A stretch of DNA of 64,000 nucleotides from an uncultured Marinifilum sp. (GTDB taxonomy: Bacteria; Bacteroidota; Bacteroidia; Bacteroidales; Marinifilaceae). Under the pieces are notes generated by a model. That model searched no databases. It saw nothing but the letters and a program-made list of their open reading frames with translations, and was not told the origin of the DNA. The position numbers and the translations under genes were made by a program. The stretch is taken from the NCBI RefSeq assembly GCF_963677195.1, contig NZ_OY781918.1, forward strand, positions 3,212,923 to 3,276,922, given 5' to 3'. This document shows, in pieces, positions 35,770 through 45,376 of this stretch (its first letter is position 1; each line of letters opens with the position of its first letter).

Positions 35770-36498
35770 CTATTTTTTAAAGAAAGTATTAATCAAATCC
35801 ATGAATGCCTGTCTGTACATTTGTCCAATAGGAATTTTTTGTTCTTCAATTTGTACTTGATTTCCTTCTATGGAGTCAATTAAATCAAGTGAAATAATAA
35901 AAGATTTGTGCACTCTGGGAAATCTATTTTTTGGAAGTAATTCTTCCATTTTTTTTATAGTAAGCTTACTAATAATAATTTTCGATTTTGTATGAATTTT
36001 AATATAGTCGCCCAGGCCTTCAATGTATTTAATATCCTCAAAATTGAGTTTTATTGTTTTTTTATCAGCTTTTATAAAAATAAAATCCTGAGCAATGTAT
36101 TTTGATTTTTCTTGTGCTATAGGAGTATAATTATTTCTTATTTGAAGTTTTTCTTCAATTTTTGATATGGCTTTTATAAAGCGTGGAAATGGAATTGGCT
36201 TGTGCAAGTAGTCAATAACGTCTAATTCGTAGGCATCAACAGCATATTCTCTGTAAGCAGTTGTAATTACTACAATTGGAGGATTTTTTAAGTTTTCTAA
36301 AAAGTTTAAACCAGTAAGTTTAGGCATGTTAATATCTAAAAACATAGCATCAATTGCTTGAGTGCGCAGAATTTCCATTGCTTCTAAGGCATTTTTACAC
36401 GATTTAATCAATTTTATATGAGGAATGTCTGCAATGTACTTTTCCAATACTTTGCGGGCATGAATTTCATCATCAACAATTATGCAATTAATTTTCAT
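35770..36498 (-). CDS. LytTR response regulator
   Basis: The 242-residue protein has a receiver domain with phosphorylation site Asp55 (AMFLDINMPKLTG) and acidic pair Asp9-Asp10, then a C-terminal LytTR DNA-binding domain (about 137-240, with FPRVHKSFIISLDLIDSIEGNQV). Its start overlaps the upstream kinase gene by 11 nt, so they are translationally coupled and form a pair. LytTR proteins bind direct repeats. Three such repeats precede the divergent RND pump, the likely target. Confidence 0.93.
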   Translation of the reverse strand: MKINCIIVDDEIHARKVLEKYIADIPHIKLIKSCKNALEAMEILRTQAIDAMFLDINMPKLTGLNFLENLKNPPIVVITTAYREYAVDAYELDVIDYLHKPIPFPRFIKAISKIEEKLQIRNNYTPIAQEKSKYIAQDFIFIKADKKTIKLNFEDIKYIEGLGDYIKIHTKSKIIISKLTIKKMEELLPKNRFPRVHKSFIISLDLIDSIEGNQVQIEEQKIPIGQMYRQAFMDLINTFFKK

Positions 36499-37555
36499 TA
36501 CTGTTATTTAAGGTTATACTAACAATAGTTTTATATGTTTTATTGTTTTGTAATACAGTAAAACTGTGATTATGCGGATATAGTAAATTTAGTCGTTTTC
36601 TTACATTTTCAATACCTAATCCACTATGTTTTTTACTTGTAGTTTCGTAATAATCTAACGGATTTGTAATTTCCAGTATTATTTTATCTTTACTAAACTT
36701 TAAGTCTATTCTGATTTCAGATTTTTCTATTTCATTTGAAATTCCGTGTTTAAATGCATTTTCTATTAAAGGAATAAAAAGTAAAGGTGGAATTTTGTAA
36801 ACTTGATTTTCACCATAAATATTTAGTTTTATATCTGCAGTATCTTCAACTCTTAATGCTTCAAGTTCAATATAATTTCTGATAAATTGAATTTCTTTTT
36901 CTAGATTTACCTCTTCATCTTTACACTCATATAACATATAGCTAATTAACTGGCTTAGTTTTAATATCATTTCGGGAGTTTTGTTCGAATCGTACAAACT
37001 CATGGAATAAATATTATTTAAAGTATTAAAAAGAAAATGAGGATTTACCTGAGCTTTTAATAAGCTAAGTTCAGCCGCTAATTGTTTTTGTGCATTTTCT
37101 GTAAATCGTAAATTCTCATCTTTTAAAGCAATCCATTCTTTTACAAAATGGAACAGCGAACTTGAAAGAACAAAGATATTTGTCTTAAAAGTGTTCATCA
37201 TGATCATTTTACCGATACTTTTGGAGGCAAAGTGCTTGAATTCTATTTCCGGAAAATTGTAAAGAATTGTACTTAATATGGAAATGGTTGTAATTTCAAT
37301 AGTGATTATGCTAATAATGTACTTTGAGTACTTTCCTGTATTCCAGTATTTGGGTATTAAGACACGAAGATTAAAGTAAACAAGGAAAACGATAAAGAAA
37401 AGCTGTGTTCCTTCGAATGAGATCTCGTTAATAAGTCGTTCTTCATCTAAATCTATAAAACGACCTAATTCCATTAATAGAAACACAGTCCAAAAGGATA
37501 GGTGTTGTATCCATCTTATCGAAAATATATGATATACTCTGTCTTTTAAATTCAT
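36488..37555 (-). CDS. LytS-type sensor histidine kinase
   Basis: The 355-residue kinase has four N-terminal transmembrane helices (to about 145), a short coiled coil, then the His_kinase domain with LKAQVNPHFLFNTLNNIYSM (His173). The ATPase domain carries PLIENAFKHG and SGLGIENVRKRL. It is the cognate kinase of the overlapping LytTR regulator. No sensor domain beyond the membrane part is visible, so the signal may be a membrane or envelope condition. Confidence 0.93.
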   Translation of the reverse strand: MNLKDRVYHIFSIRWIQHLSFWTVFLLMELGRFIDLDEERLINEISFEGTQLFFIVFLVYFNLRVLIPKYWNTGKYSKYIISIITIEITTISILSTILYNFPEIEFKHFASKSIGKMIMMNTFKTNIFVLSSSLFHFVKEWIALKDENLRFTENAQKQLAAELSLLKAQVNPHFLFNTLNNIYSMSLYDSNKTPEMILKLSQLISYMLYECKDEEVNLEKEIQFIRNYIELEALRVEDTADIKLNIYGENQVYKIPPLLFIPLIENAFKHGISNEIEKSEIRIDLKFSKDKIILEITNPLDYYETTSKKHSGLGIENVRKRLNLLYPHNHSFTVLQNNKTYKTIVSITLNNSNEN

Positions 37556-37671
37556 TCTTATATAATTTGATACAGCTAAAGAACAAAATTAACTTATTAC
37601 ATCAACTAATTATCGATAAACACAAAAAAACAGACTGCAAATGCAATCAATTTAGGTGTTAACTTAAGCAA

Positions 37672-37720
37672 TCGATTATTTTATTAAAGATGTCGATAAG
37701 TAACTGTACCTGATCGATAA
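37672..37720 (+). promoter_or_regulatory. Three direct repeats with 21-bp period, candidate LytTR binding sites
   Basis: TCGATTA (37672-37678), TCGATAA (37693-37699) and TCGATAA (37714-37720) are exactly 21 bp apart, two helical turns, so they lie on one face of the DNA. A further copy is at 37613-37619, out of phase. A near -7 element, TAGATTTT (37725-37732), follows directly, as expected for activation of the pump at 37781. Confidence 0.6.
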
Positions 37721-37780
37721 AATTTAGATTTTATATAGCATTACAATACTATTGCAACAGATTCTAAAAAGTATAAGATC

Positions 37781-38890
37781 ATGTTGAAAAGAAAAAGTAT
37801 CCTTTTAGGAATAGTAGTAATTGTTATTACAATGGGACTTGCATTTTTGTTGGCAGGTATGAAAAAAGCTCCTAAAGAAAGGGAAGTTGTTGTAAAAAAA
37901 ATTGTTGTTCCGGTACAAAGCATAAAAAATAGCAAAATGGACCTAGAGCTTTCAGTTGTAGGAAATCTGGAGGCAAAAGATAAAGTAGAAGTATATGCTG
38001 AGGTTACAGGTATTCTTAAACCATCACAAAAACAATTTTTGGAAGGAGTTCGATTTTCGAAAGGAGAGAATTTAATTTCGATTCAGGATAATAAGTACAG
38101 AGCGGAAGTATATGCTCAGCGAAGTAGTTTTATGACAGAAATAGCTTCTGTTTTACCAGATTTAAAATTCGATTATCCTGAAAGTTATGCTGCTTGGGAA
38201 AAATATTTGCAGGAATTAAATGTAGATAAAAAGTTAGCTCCAATTCCTGCAGCACAAAACAATAAGGAAAAATACTTTTTAGCTGGTAAAAATATATATA
38301 CTACATATTATAGCATTAAAAGCCAGGAAGAGCAATTAGAAAAATATACCATTTTGGCTCCTTTTAAAGGTGAAATTATCGAGTCGAATATTAAACCAGG
38401 AACTTTAGTTATGAGTGGACAAAAACTGGGCGAGTTTGTTAATACAAATGCTTACGATTTGGTTGTAGGTATCGACCTAAATAATCTTACTGGAGTTAAA
38501 GTGGGAAATAAGGTAAATGTATATTCAGAAAATATAAATGGTACATGGACTGGTACTGTTCGCAGAATTAGTAAAAAAGTAGATACAGAAACACAAATGG
38601 TGAATGTTTACATTGCCGTATCGGGGGAGAATTTAAAAGAAGGAATGTTTTTAAATGCTGATATCGAATTAAATACTGATGTATTTGGAGTGGAGATTCC
38701 CCGCAAGTTATTGGTAGATTCAGAATATGTTTTTACCGTTAACAAAGGAGTTATCAAGGAGCAAAAAGTTTCTATCGTTCAAAAGAAAGAGGACGCAGTT
38801 GTTGTTGAAGGATTAAATGATGGCGTTCAACTTGTATTGAAAACATCTGGTATTCACAAAGGAATCTCGGTAAGTGTTATCGAACAATAG
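37781..38890 (+). CDS. RND efflux periplasmic adaptor (membrane-anchored)
   Basis: The 369-residue membrane fusion protein has an N-terminal transmembrane anchor (about 5-24) instead of a lipobox. It shows lipoyl-like strands (GVRFSKGENLISIQDNKY, and ILAPFKGEIIESNIKPGTLV), a short hairpin region and a barrel domain (VRRISKKVDTETQMVNVYI). It is first in a three-gene pump operon divergent from the LytS/LytTR pair, which probably controls it. Confidence 0.88.
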   Translation: MLKRKSILLGIVVIVITMGLAFLLAGMKKAPKEREVVVKKIVVPVQSIKNSKMDLELSVVGNLEAKDKVEVYAEVTGILKPSQKQFLEGVRFSKGENLISIQDNKYRAEVYAQRSSFMTEIASVLPDLKFDYPESYAAWEKYLQELNVDKKLAPIPAAQNNKEKYFLAGKNIYTTYYSIKSQEEQLEKYTILAPFKGEIIESNIKPGTLVMSGQKLGEFVNTNAYDLVVGIDLNNLTGVKVGNKVNVYSENINGTWTGTVRRISKKVDTETQMVNVYIAVSGENLKEGMFLNADIELNTDVFGVEIPRKLLVDSEYVFTVNKGVIKEQKVSIVQKKEDAVVVEGLNDGVQLVLKTSGIHKGISVSVIEQ

Positions 38891-38973
38891 AGTATTCGAT
38901 TTTAGATAAAAATCGGTATTAACTGATTTTGCAGTAGTTCAGATTTATCGGACAATCATTAGAAAAATAAAAA

Positions 38974-41900
38974 ATGAAGTCATTAATAAATTACTTTGTA
39001 AAATATCCTTTTGCAGGAAACCTTCTGGCTGGGGTATTTATGTTATTAGGAGTGTTTGGTTTATTTACCTTAAACTCTTCGGTTATGCCTCAAATAGACC
39101 CAGGGATGTTGACCGTTACAGCTACATATCCCGGAGCATCGCCCGAGGAAGTTGAAAAAGGTGTTGCCTTAAAAATTGAAGATAATCTTAAAGGTATAAG
39201 TGGAGTAGAGAAGGTTACTTCTTCGTCGAAGGAGAACTATTGCTCCATTATGGTTGATTTAGAATCGGGATACGATCCTAATGTAGCCTTGCAGGATGTA
39301 AAAAATGCTGTTGATGGAATTAGTTCTTTTCCGGCAGCAGTTGAAAATATTAGTGTATCGAAACGGGAATTTACGATTCTTGCCATTTCAATGGCCTTAA
39401 GTGGAGATATCGATTTAAAAGATTTAAAGACTTATGCCCGTGCAATAGAGAATGATTTAAGAGCTATAAATGGAGTATCGCAAGTAGATTTATATGGTTT
39501 TCCTGATGAAGAAATTGAAGTTAGTGTAAACGAAGATGCATTAAAAGCATATAATATTACAATTGATGAAATTTACAGTGCTGTGGCTGCTGCAAATATC
39601 GATCAAACTGGTGGAACCATTCGCGGAGAAAGTGAAGAATTAAGAATTCGTATTCGCGAAAAGCAATATTATGCCGAGGGTTTTAAGGATATTGTTATTC
39701 GTTCTCAGGAAAATGGAGGAACTGTGTTATTAAGCGATGTAGCTGTTGTAAGCGACAAATGGGATGAAGAGCCCAATCGTATCTATATAGATGGAAATCC
39801 TGCTGTTAAGATTTCTATTACTCAAACTTCCCGAGAAGATATTCTTTACATTTCGGAGGTAATAAATGAGTATATAGTAACTTATAATAAGCAACACAAA
39901 ACAGTACAATTAGCTGTACTACAAGATAATTCTACTTCTATAGAAGTAATGCAGAACATTTTGGCCAATAATGGAATTATAGGTTTTTTACTGGTATTGC
40001 TTTTTTTATCTCTGTTTTTAAATCATCGCCTATCTTTTTGGGTAGCCATAGGAATTCCAATTTCATTTATGGGAATGTTCATGATTGCAGGCATGTATGG
40101 CCTTACCTTAAACAGAATTTCATTATTCGGGATGATTATCGTAATTGGTATTTTGGTGGATGATGGAATTGTAATTTGTGAAAATATATTTCAGCACTAC
40201 GAAAGAGGAAAATCGGCTTTACAAGCTGGTATCGATGGAACTTTAGAGGTTATGCCAGCAGTTTTTTCGGCCGTGTTAACAACCATTGTTGCCTTTTCGG
40301 CATTTTTCTTTATCGATGGTCTTATGGGTGAATTTTTTAGAGAATTGGCATTTGTGGTAATATTTGCACTTTTGTTCTCATTGGTCGAAGCTTTTTTAAT
40401 TTTGCCAGCCCACGTAGTTCACTCTAAAGCTTTGCGTGCCGACAAAGAAGAATCGAAAATTGAGAAAATATCGGCAGCTGCTGTTGCTTATTTAAGAAAA
40501 TGGACTTTTGAACCTTTGATTCGTTTTTGTTTGAATAATAAGTTAATAACTGTTGGTATGACCATTGGATTATTTGCTATTACAGTTGGAGGATTACGAG
40601 GAGGAATTATTAGAACAGGAGATAGTTCGGTTGATAATAATGATTATATAGATGTAGAGTTGGAAATGCCCGCAGGAACTCCCGAAAGTGAAACTCTAAT
40701 GTATATGCAAAGAATTGAAGATGCTGCCTTTGAAGTGGGAGAGGAATTGATTGATAAGAGTTTTAATGGCGATCCAATAATTACATCATCAGAATTAAAT
40801 ATTACAGCTTCTAATGTAGGGAAGTTAAGAGTGCATTTACTGGGAACTCAGGATCGAGATTTTTTGTCTACCGAATTTAGCAATTTAATAAAAGATAAAG
40901 TTGGTGAAATTCCTCAGGCTCAGTTGCTAAGTTACACGCAGGAAAATCGATTTGGAAAAGCAGTTTCCATCTCCTTACAAAGTAGCAATCTGGATGATTT
41001 ATATCTGGCAAAAAACGAATTCAAAACACGATTATCGAAAATGGAAGGTTTAATGAACGTTCAGGATAATGATGATCTTGGAATGCGTGAAGTTAAATTG
41101 AAGTTGAAAGAAAGTGCTTACAAGTTAGGATTAACACAAAGCATGCTTTCCAGTCAGGTTAGAGCCGGCTTTTACGGAAAAGAAGTTCAACGTTTACAAC
41201 GAGGAATAGATGTGGTAAAGGTTTGGGTGCGTTATCCTAAAAATGAGCGTTCATCGGTTGGAAACCTCGAGAATATGAGAATTAGAACCAACAGTGGTGG
41301 AGAATATTACTTAAAAGATGTTGCTGATATTATTTATGAGCGAAATCTGGTTCAGATTAATCACCTAGAAGGTCAACGTGAAATTACTGTAGAAGCTGAT
41401 GCTGCCAATGAAAAAGTTAATATGTCTGAAATAAATACTGAAATTGAAGATCATATTTTACCTGAATTAAAAGAAAAATACCAAGGTTTACGTTTTCGTT
41501 ACGGAGGTCATGAAGAAAATCTGCAAAAAGCTAAAGATTCGGGTATTATAATTGCTCCGGTTATTCTGGTTCTTTTATTTGCCATTGTAATTTTTACTTT
41601 CCGATCTTTTATGCAAACTTTCTTAATTTTTACTCTTGTTCCTCTTGGGTTTATTGGCGTAGGATGGGGACATTGGCTTCATGCATCTGCTCTTGATATG
41701 CCATCTTATTTGGGAATGGTTGCATTAATGGGAGTTATGGTGAACGATTCTATCGTACTCATAAGCACTTTTAATGAGCAGTTGAAAACCGGAAAAGATT
41801 TTATGACTGCGATTTACGATGCAAGTGTATCAAGATTCAGACCAATTGTGTTAACATCTTTAACCACTATTGTTGGTATTGCACCATTAATTATTTCGAA

Positions 41901-42102
41901 CGAACCACAAGCTAAAATGGTAATTCCTATGGCAATTTCTATGGCTTATGGTTTGGCTACGGCAACCTTCTTAAACCTTTTGTTGTTGCCTGTATTACTG
42001 GTGGGAGTCAATTCTTTAAAATGTAAGTTTAAGTATCTGGTAACAGGTGTTATGCCATCACGAGAGAGTGTAGAAACAGCAGTTCAGGAACTTAAGAATT
42101 AG
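38974..42102 (+). CDS. RND efflux permease of the LytTR-linked pump
   Basis: The 1042-residue RND permease has the TM4 pair Asp396-Asp397 (GILVDDGIVICEN), a proton relay of the non-metal type, and the second-half motif GVMVNDSIVLISTFNEQ. It retains the N-terminal PQIDPGMLTVTATYPGASPEEVE and periplasmic porter loops. The sequence is clearly different from the two other permeases here, so it is not a recent copy. The substrate is unknown. Confidence 0.93.
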   Translation: MKSLINYFVKYPFAGNLLAGVFMLLGVFGLFTLNSSVMPQIDPGMLTVTATYPGASPEEVEKGVALKIEDNLKGISGVEKVTSSSKENYCSIMVDLESGYDPNVALQDVKNAVDGISSFPAAVENISVSKREFTILAISMALSGDIDLKDLKTYARAIENDLRAINGVSQVDLYGFPDEEIEVSVNEDALKAYNITIDEIYSAVAAANIDQTGGTIRGESEELRIRIREKQYYAEGFKDIVIRSQENGGTVLLSDVAVVSDKWDEEPNRIYIDGNPAVKISITQTSREDILYISEVINEYIVTYNKQHKTVQLAVLQDNSTSIEVMQNILANNGIIGFLLVLLFLSLFLNHRLSFWVAIGIPISFMGMFMIAGMYGLTLNRISLFGMIIVIGILVDDGIVICENIFQHYERGKSALQAGIDGTLEVMPAVFSAVLTTIVAFSAFFFIDGLMGEFFRELAFVVIFALLFSLVEAFLILPAHVVHSKALRADKEESKIEKISAAAVAYLRKWTFEPLIRFCLNNKLITVGMTIGLFAITVGGLRGGIIRTGDSSVDNNDYIDVELEMPAGTPESETLMYMQRIEDAAFEVGEELIDKSFNGDPIITSSELNITASNVGKLRVHLLGTQDRDFLSTEFSNLIKDKVGEIPQAQLLSYTQENRFGKAVSISLQSSNLDDLYLAKNEFKTRLSKMEGLMNVQDNDDLGMREVKLKLKESAYKLGLTQSMLSSQVRAGFYGKEVQRLQRGIDVVKVWVRYPKNERSSVGNLENMRIRTNSGGEYYLKDVADIIYERNLVQINHLEGQREITVEADAANEKVNMSEINTEIEDHILPELKEKYQGLRFRYGGHEENLQKAKDSGIIIAPVILVLLFAIVIFTFRSFMQTFLIFTLVPLGFIGVGWGHWLHASALDMPSYLGMVALMGVMVNDSIVLISTFNEQLKTGKDFMTAIYDASVSRFRPIVLTSLTTIVGIAPLIISNEPQAKMVIPMAISMAYGLATATFLNLLLLPVLLVGVNSLKCKFKYLVTGVMPSRESVETAVQELKN

Positions 42103-42131
42103 TTTGGTTTAGAATATAGAAATAATAGATC

Positions 42132-43382
42132 ATGAAGAATCGAATGATAATAATAGCTGCAATTTTATTGACTTCTGCTTTTGCAGGAAATGCACAGGAA
42201 GCGCTGACCTTGGAATCGTCAATCGAAATTGCACTTAGCAACAATCTGAATATAAAAGTTGCTAAAAACGATGCAGAAATATCAACAAATAATGCAACCA
42301 AAGGAAATGCTGGTTTATTGCCTACATTAAGTGCCAGTGGAGGAGTAAATTATTCAGAACATAGTGCTGATGAAGTTTATTCTTCGGGAGCTCTTAATTT
42401 TTCCTACACAATTTTCGATGGTTTTGGAGGGAAATACAATTATCAAATATTAAACCTTCAAAAAGAGGCGGGTAATTTAACTGCTCGATATAATATTGAA
42501 AATACGATATTAGATGTGGTTTCCGGATTTTATCAGCTTAGTCAAACTTATGATAATTTTAAAAGTGCTGAAGAAAATCTGGAAATATCAAAGGAACGAT
42601 TGTTACGTAACGAGTCGAAATATGAATTTGGTAATATCAATAAATTGGAAGTTTTAAATGCGAAAGTAGATTTTAACAGCGATAGTACTGAATACTTGCA
42701 ATCTCAACAAAGCTATGAAGAAGCTATTCGTGAAATGAATGTATTGTTGGGACGAAAAGCGGAAACTAAATTTCAATTGATTTCCGATAATTCTGAATTT
42801 CAAACATTTAATATTAAGAATTTAAAGAAGCAAACCTTAGAGCTAAATACTGAGTACTTAATTATGGCTAATGATTTGCGTCAGAAAGAGACTTTGGTAA
42901 AAGAAAGTAAATCTGGACAATTGCCATCTTTAAATCTAAACTCTTCTTACTCGTACTACGAAAATGAAATAGCAGGAACCAACACGAATACGCAGTTAAC
43001 CGGAGGCTTAACCATGAGTTTTACCATATTCGACGGGAAGAAAAAGAAAACAGAAATCGCGAATGCCAAGATTGATAAAATGAATTCTGAGTTAGATTAT
43101 CAGAATACAATTTTAGACTTAGAAAAAGATTTGGTTAATGCTTACGCAGATTACCTTTATAACTTGAAAATTCTATCATTACAGGAAGATGCCCTGGAAG
43201 CTGCGCAGCTAAATTTCGACCAAACCAAAGAGTATTATCTTTTAGGTCAGGTTACTTCAACAACATTTCGAGAAGCGCAACAAAATCTTATCGAAGCCAG
43301 AAATAATAAATCTGCAGCTCGTTACGATGCAAAATTATCGGAGGTAACAATTAAGAAAATTAGTGGAACTTTATTGAATTAA
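42132..43382 (+). CDS. TolC-family outer-membrane protein of the LytTR-linked pump
   Basis: The 416-residue outer-membrane channel has a signal peptide (about 1-20, ending GNAQ) and two OEP helical repeats (ALTLESSIEIALSNNLNIKVA begins the first). It is not lipidated, unlike the second pump's channel. It lies 29 nt after the permease and ends the operon, with a terminator about 160 nt downstream. Confidence 0.92.
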   Translation: MKNRMIIIAAILLTSAFAGNAQEALTLESSIEIALSNNLNIKVAKNDAEISTNNATKGNAGLLPTLSASGGVNYSEHSADEVYSSGALNFSYTIFDGFGGKYNYQILNLQKEAGNLTARYNIENTILDVVSGFYQLSQTYDNFKSAEENLEISKERLLRNESKYEFGNINKLEVLNAKVDFNSDSTEYLQSQQSYEEAIREMNVLLGRKAETKFQLISDNSEFQTFNIKNLKKQTLELNTEYLIMANDLRQKETLVKESKSGQLPSLNLNSSYSYYENEIAGTNTNTQLTGGLTMSFTIFDGKKKKTEIANAKIDKMNSELDYQNTILDLEKDLVNAYADYLYNLKILSLQEDALEAAQLNFDQTKEYYLLGQVTSTTFREAQQNLIEARNNKSAARYDAKLSEVTIKKISGTLLN

Positions 43383-43506
43383 AATATATAAATGTTTTTA
43401 GATGAGTTTATTAAATGTTTGACAGTGCTAAGTGTTTGTTAAAAAAAACCAGACAGTGTTGTTGTAAATAAACCTGAATAAAAGCAGAATAAACGCCTTG
43501 TTTGGT

Positions 43507-43537
43507 AACCGAAGTTATTGTAGTGGGTACTTCGGTT
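43507..43537 (+). other. First of two tandem hairpins after the third RND operon
   Basis: AACCGAAGT and ACTTCGGTT form a 9-bp perfect stem with a 13-nt loop, ending one base before the terminator hairpin. It has no T run of its own. Confidence 0.5.
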
Positions 43538-43538
43538 T

Positions 43539-43571
43539 CCCGTCTTTCTTTATTGAGAGACGGGTTTTTTT
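43539..43571 (+). terminator. Rho-independent terminator of the third RND operon
   Basis: CCCGTCTTTC and GAGAGACGGG pair over 10 bp (one wobble) with loop TTTATT, followed by seven T. Confidence 0.85.
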
Positions 43572-43652
43572 ATGCAATCAGCTTTGCATAGTCTTTTATA
43601 TTCTGAGCAAATGATTAATTTTACTCATCAATTAACCATTAACCAAAAGTAG

Positions 43653-45353
43653 ATGTCTCAAAATAGAAACGAAAACCACGAATATTTTATATGGGAAACT
43701 CACGGAATTCATGCCGGAACAGGTAATGATCATGTTAAACATGGGGTTGATGAATTCGAAAAAATTACCGAACTGGCTATTGAAAAAGCTCATCCTAATA
43801 TAACGTTTATAATTCACACACCACGTTTAACCCGTTTTCGGTATGCTGCCGAAAAACGTTTAGGTGTTAAGTTTATTCGTGGCGATAATGCTTATTTTAA
43901 TTATCCCAGCCAAATTGATAAGCTGAAACAAAAATATGGGGATAAAATCAACATAAGATTTGGAATTGAATTGGAATGGCTGGGGCCTGATTTAGGCATG
44001 CAATGGAACAGATCAAAAATTTTTCAGGCTCAAAATGCTGATTTTGTAATTGGTTCCCTGCATTTTTCTAAAGAAGGAATCCCTTACGATGGATCAATTG
44101 AGGAAGCAAATCAGTTAATTAAATTACGGGGAGGGGTAGAAAATTACTGGGCCGGATACATAGAAGAATTAATTGAAATGGTCGATTCTTCATGGGAAAT
44201 GATACAAGTTGTTGGTCATATAGATTTGCCCAAATTATTTGTGCCAATGCCTAAGGCTTTAATAGAACTCGATACTTCTGATCATATTTTAGCACGTCGC
44301 ATGCGCTTTCTTCTGGAAATGATTAGTGAATATAATTTGGCATTAGATGTAAATCTGGCAGGAATTAATAAAGGTTGTGGCATTTATCCCGATTTAAGTA
44401 TTCTGCAAAGAGCAAAACATCTTGATATTCCAATAGCCTTAGGAACCGATACTCATAGCTTGCAGAATTTAGGAAATCATTACGAAGCAGGTGTAAAATT
44501 TGCCTATAAGGCAGGATACAAACACTATTTAAGTTTCTCGAAATGCATACCAGAAAAGCGTCCGTTAAGAAATACAGGTTTTAAAGAGGATAAATATAAG
44601 GTAATGAACCTGGGAATTGAAATGCTCAATTTAAGATTTGAAGATAGAAAACAAAGGCGAATTCCTAAATTTTCTTTTGGTGGATCGTTTCGTACCTTTC
44701 TCGAACATCATAAAAGTTCAACATCTTTAGGCGATTTTGATGCTATTCGAATTCGTAAAGGAAATAAGTCGGTTAGCATTAGCCATACTTTACCAGCACA
44801 TCAAAAAGAAAGACAAAAAGGATTATTTTCGCATCATAAAGATGAGCCAGGAGTTTTATCAATGATTTTTAATGCTTTGGCCTCCGAAGAAATTAATGTG
44901 GAAACCGCTCATCTTAATTCGAATAATGATGGAACAGCAACAGCATTTTTAACCCTTTCGGGTGACGATAATGGAATTCGCGAGGCAGTAGAATTTGTTG
45001 AAGGAACCGGGGGCAATAGTTTCATTGAAATAAGAGTTGGAGATAATCTTGATATTCCTGATCTCAAAAAGGCAGACAATTATCTTCTCGAAGTTGATGG
45101 AGTTAATTTGCCAATAGCAATAAGCGAACAGATGATATTATCGGTACATAACAACTCTTCAGGAGTATTACTAATTCTGCTTTCGGCTTTGGCATCGCAA
45201 AATATCAATATTCTCGATTTACGATTAGGTCATCGCGGAAATAAGGGTTATGCAATTTTAGGAATAGAAGGGGAGAAACGAAAAGTAGGTGATGTAATTG
45301 GCAAATTAGGGCCTCAATTTTTTGAAACTACACATTTAAACTTATCTGAGTAA
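43653..45353 (+). CDS. PHP-domain phosphoesterase fused to two ACT-like domains
   Basis: In this 566-residue protein, residues 1-330 are a PHP-type metal phosphoesterase domain: THGIHAGTGNDH near the N-terminus, RFGIELEWLG, VVGHIDLPK and ALGTDTHS supply the usual His, Glu and Asp ligands, close to histidinol-phosphatase and YcdX types. After a linker, two ACT-like domains follow (about 385-465, GLFSHHKDEPGVLSMIFNAL; and about 485-566, SVHNNSSGVLLILLSALASQ). The ACT domains suggest control by an amino acid ligand. Substrate and ligand are unknown, and no his operon is nearby. It may be co-transcribed with the small gene 23 nt downstream. Confidence 0.75.
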   Translation: MSQNRNENHEYFIWETHGIHAGTGNDHVKHGVDEFEKITELAIEKAHPNITFIIHTPRLTRFRYAAEKRLGVKFIRGDNAYFNYPSQIDKLKQKYGDKINIRFGIELEWLGPDLGMQWNRSKIFQAQNADFVIGSLHFSKEGIPYDGSIEEANQLIKLRGGVENYWAGYIEELIEMVDSSWEMIQVVGHIDLPKLFVPMPKALIELDTSDHILARRMRFLLEMISEYNLALDVNLAGINKGCGIYPDLSILQRAKHLDIPIALGTDTHSLQNLGNHYEAGVKFAYKAGYKHYLSFSKCIPEKRPLRNTGFKEDKYKVMNLGIEMLNLRFEDRKQRRIPKFSFGGSFRTFLEHHKSSTSLGDFDAIRIRKGNKSVSISHTLPAHQKERQKGLFSHHKDEPGVLSMIFNALASEEINVETAHLNSNNDGTATAFLTLSGDDNGIREAVEFVEGTGGNSFIEIRVGDNLDIPDLKKADNYLLEVDGVNLPIAISEQMILSVHNNSSGVLLILLSALASQNINILDLRLGHRGNKGYAILGIEGEKRKVGDVIGKLGPQFFETTHLNLSE

Positions 45354-45376
45354 ATATATAAAATAAGTATTGTAAA

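Noticed and set aside
43507..43571. Tandem hairpins as a riboswitch of the PHP-ACT gene
   Set aside because: The second hairpin is a clear terminator for the upstream operon and the first is a simple stem; no conserved RNA class was recognised.
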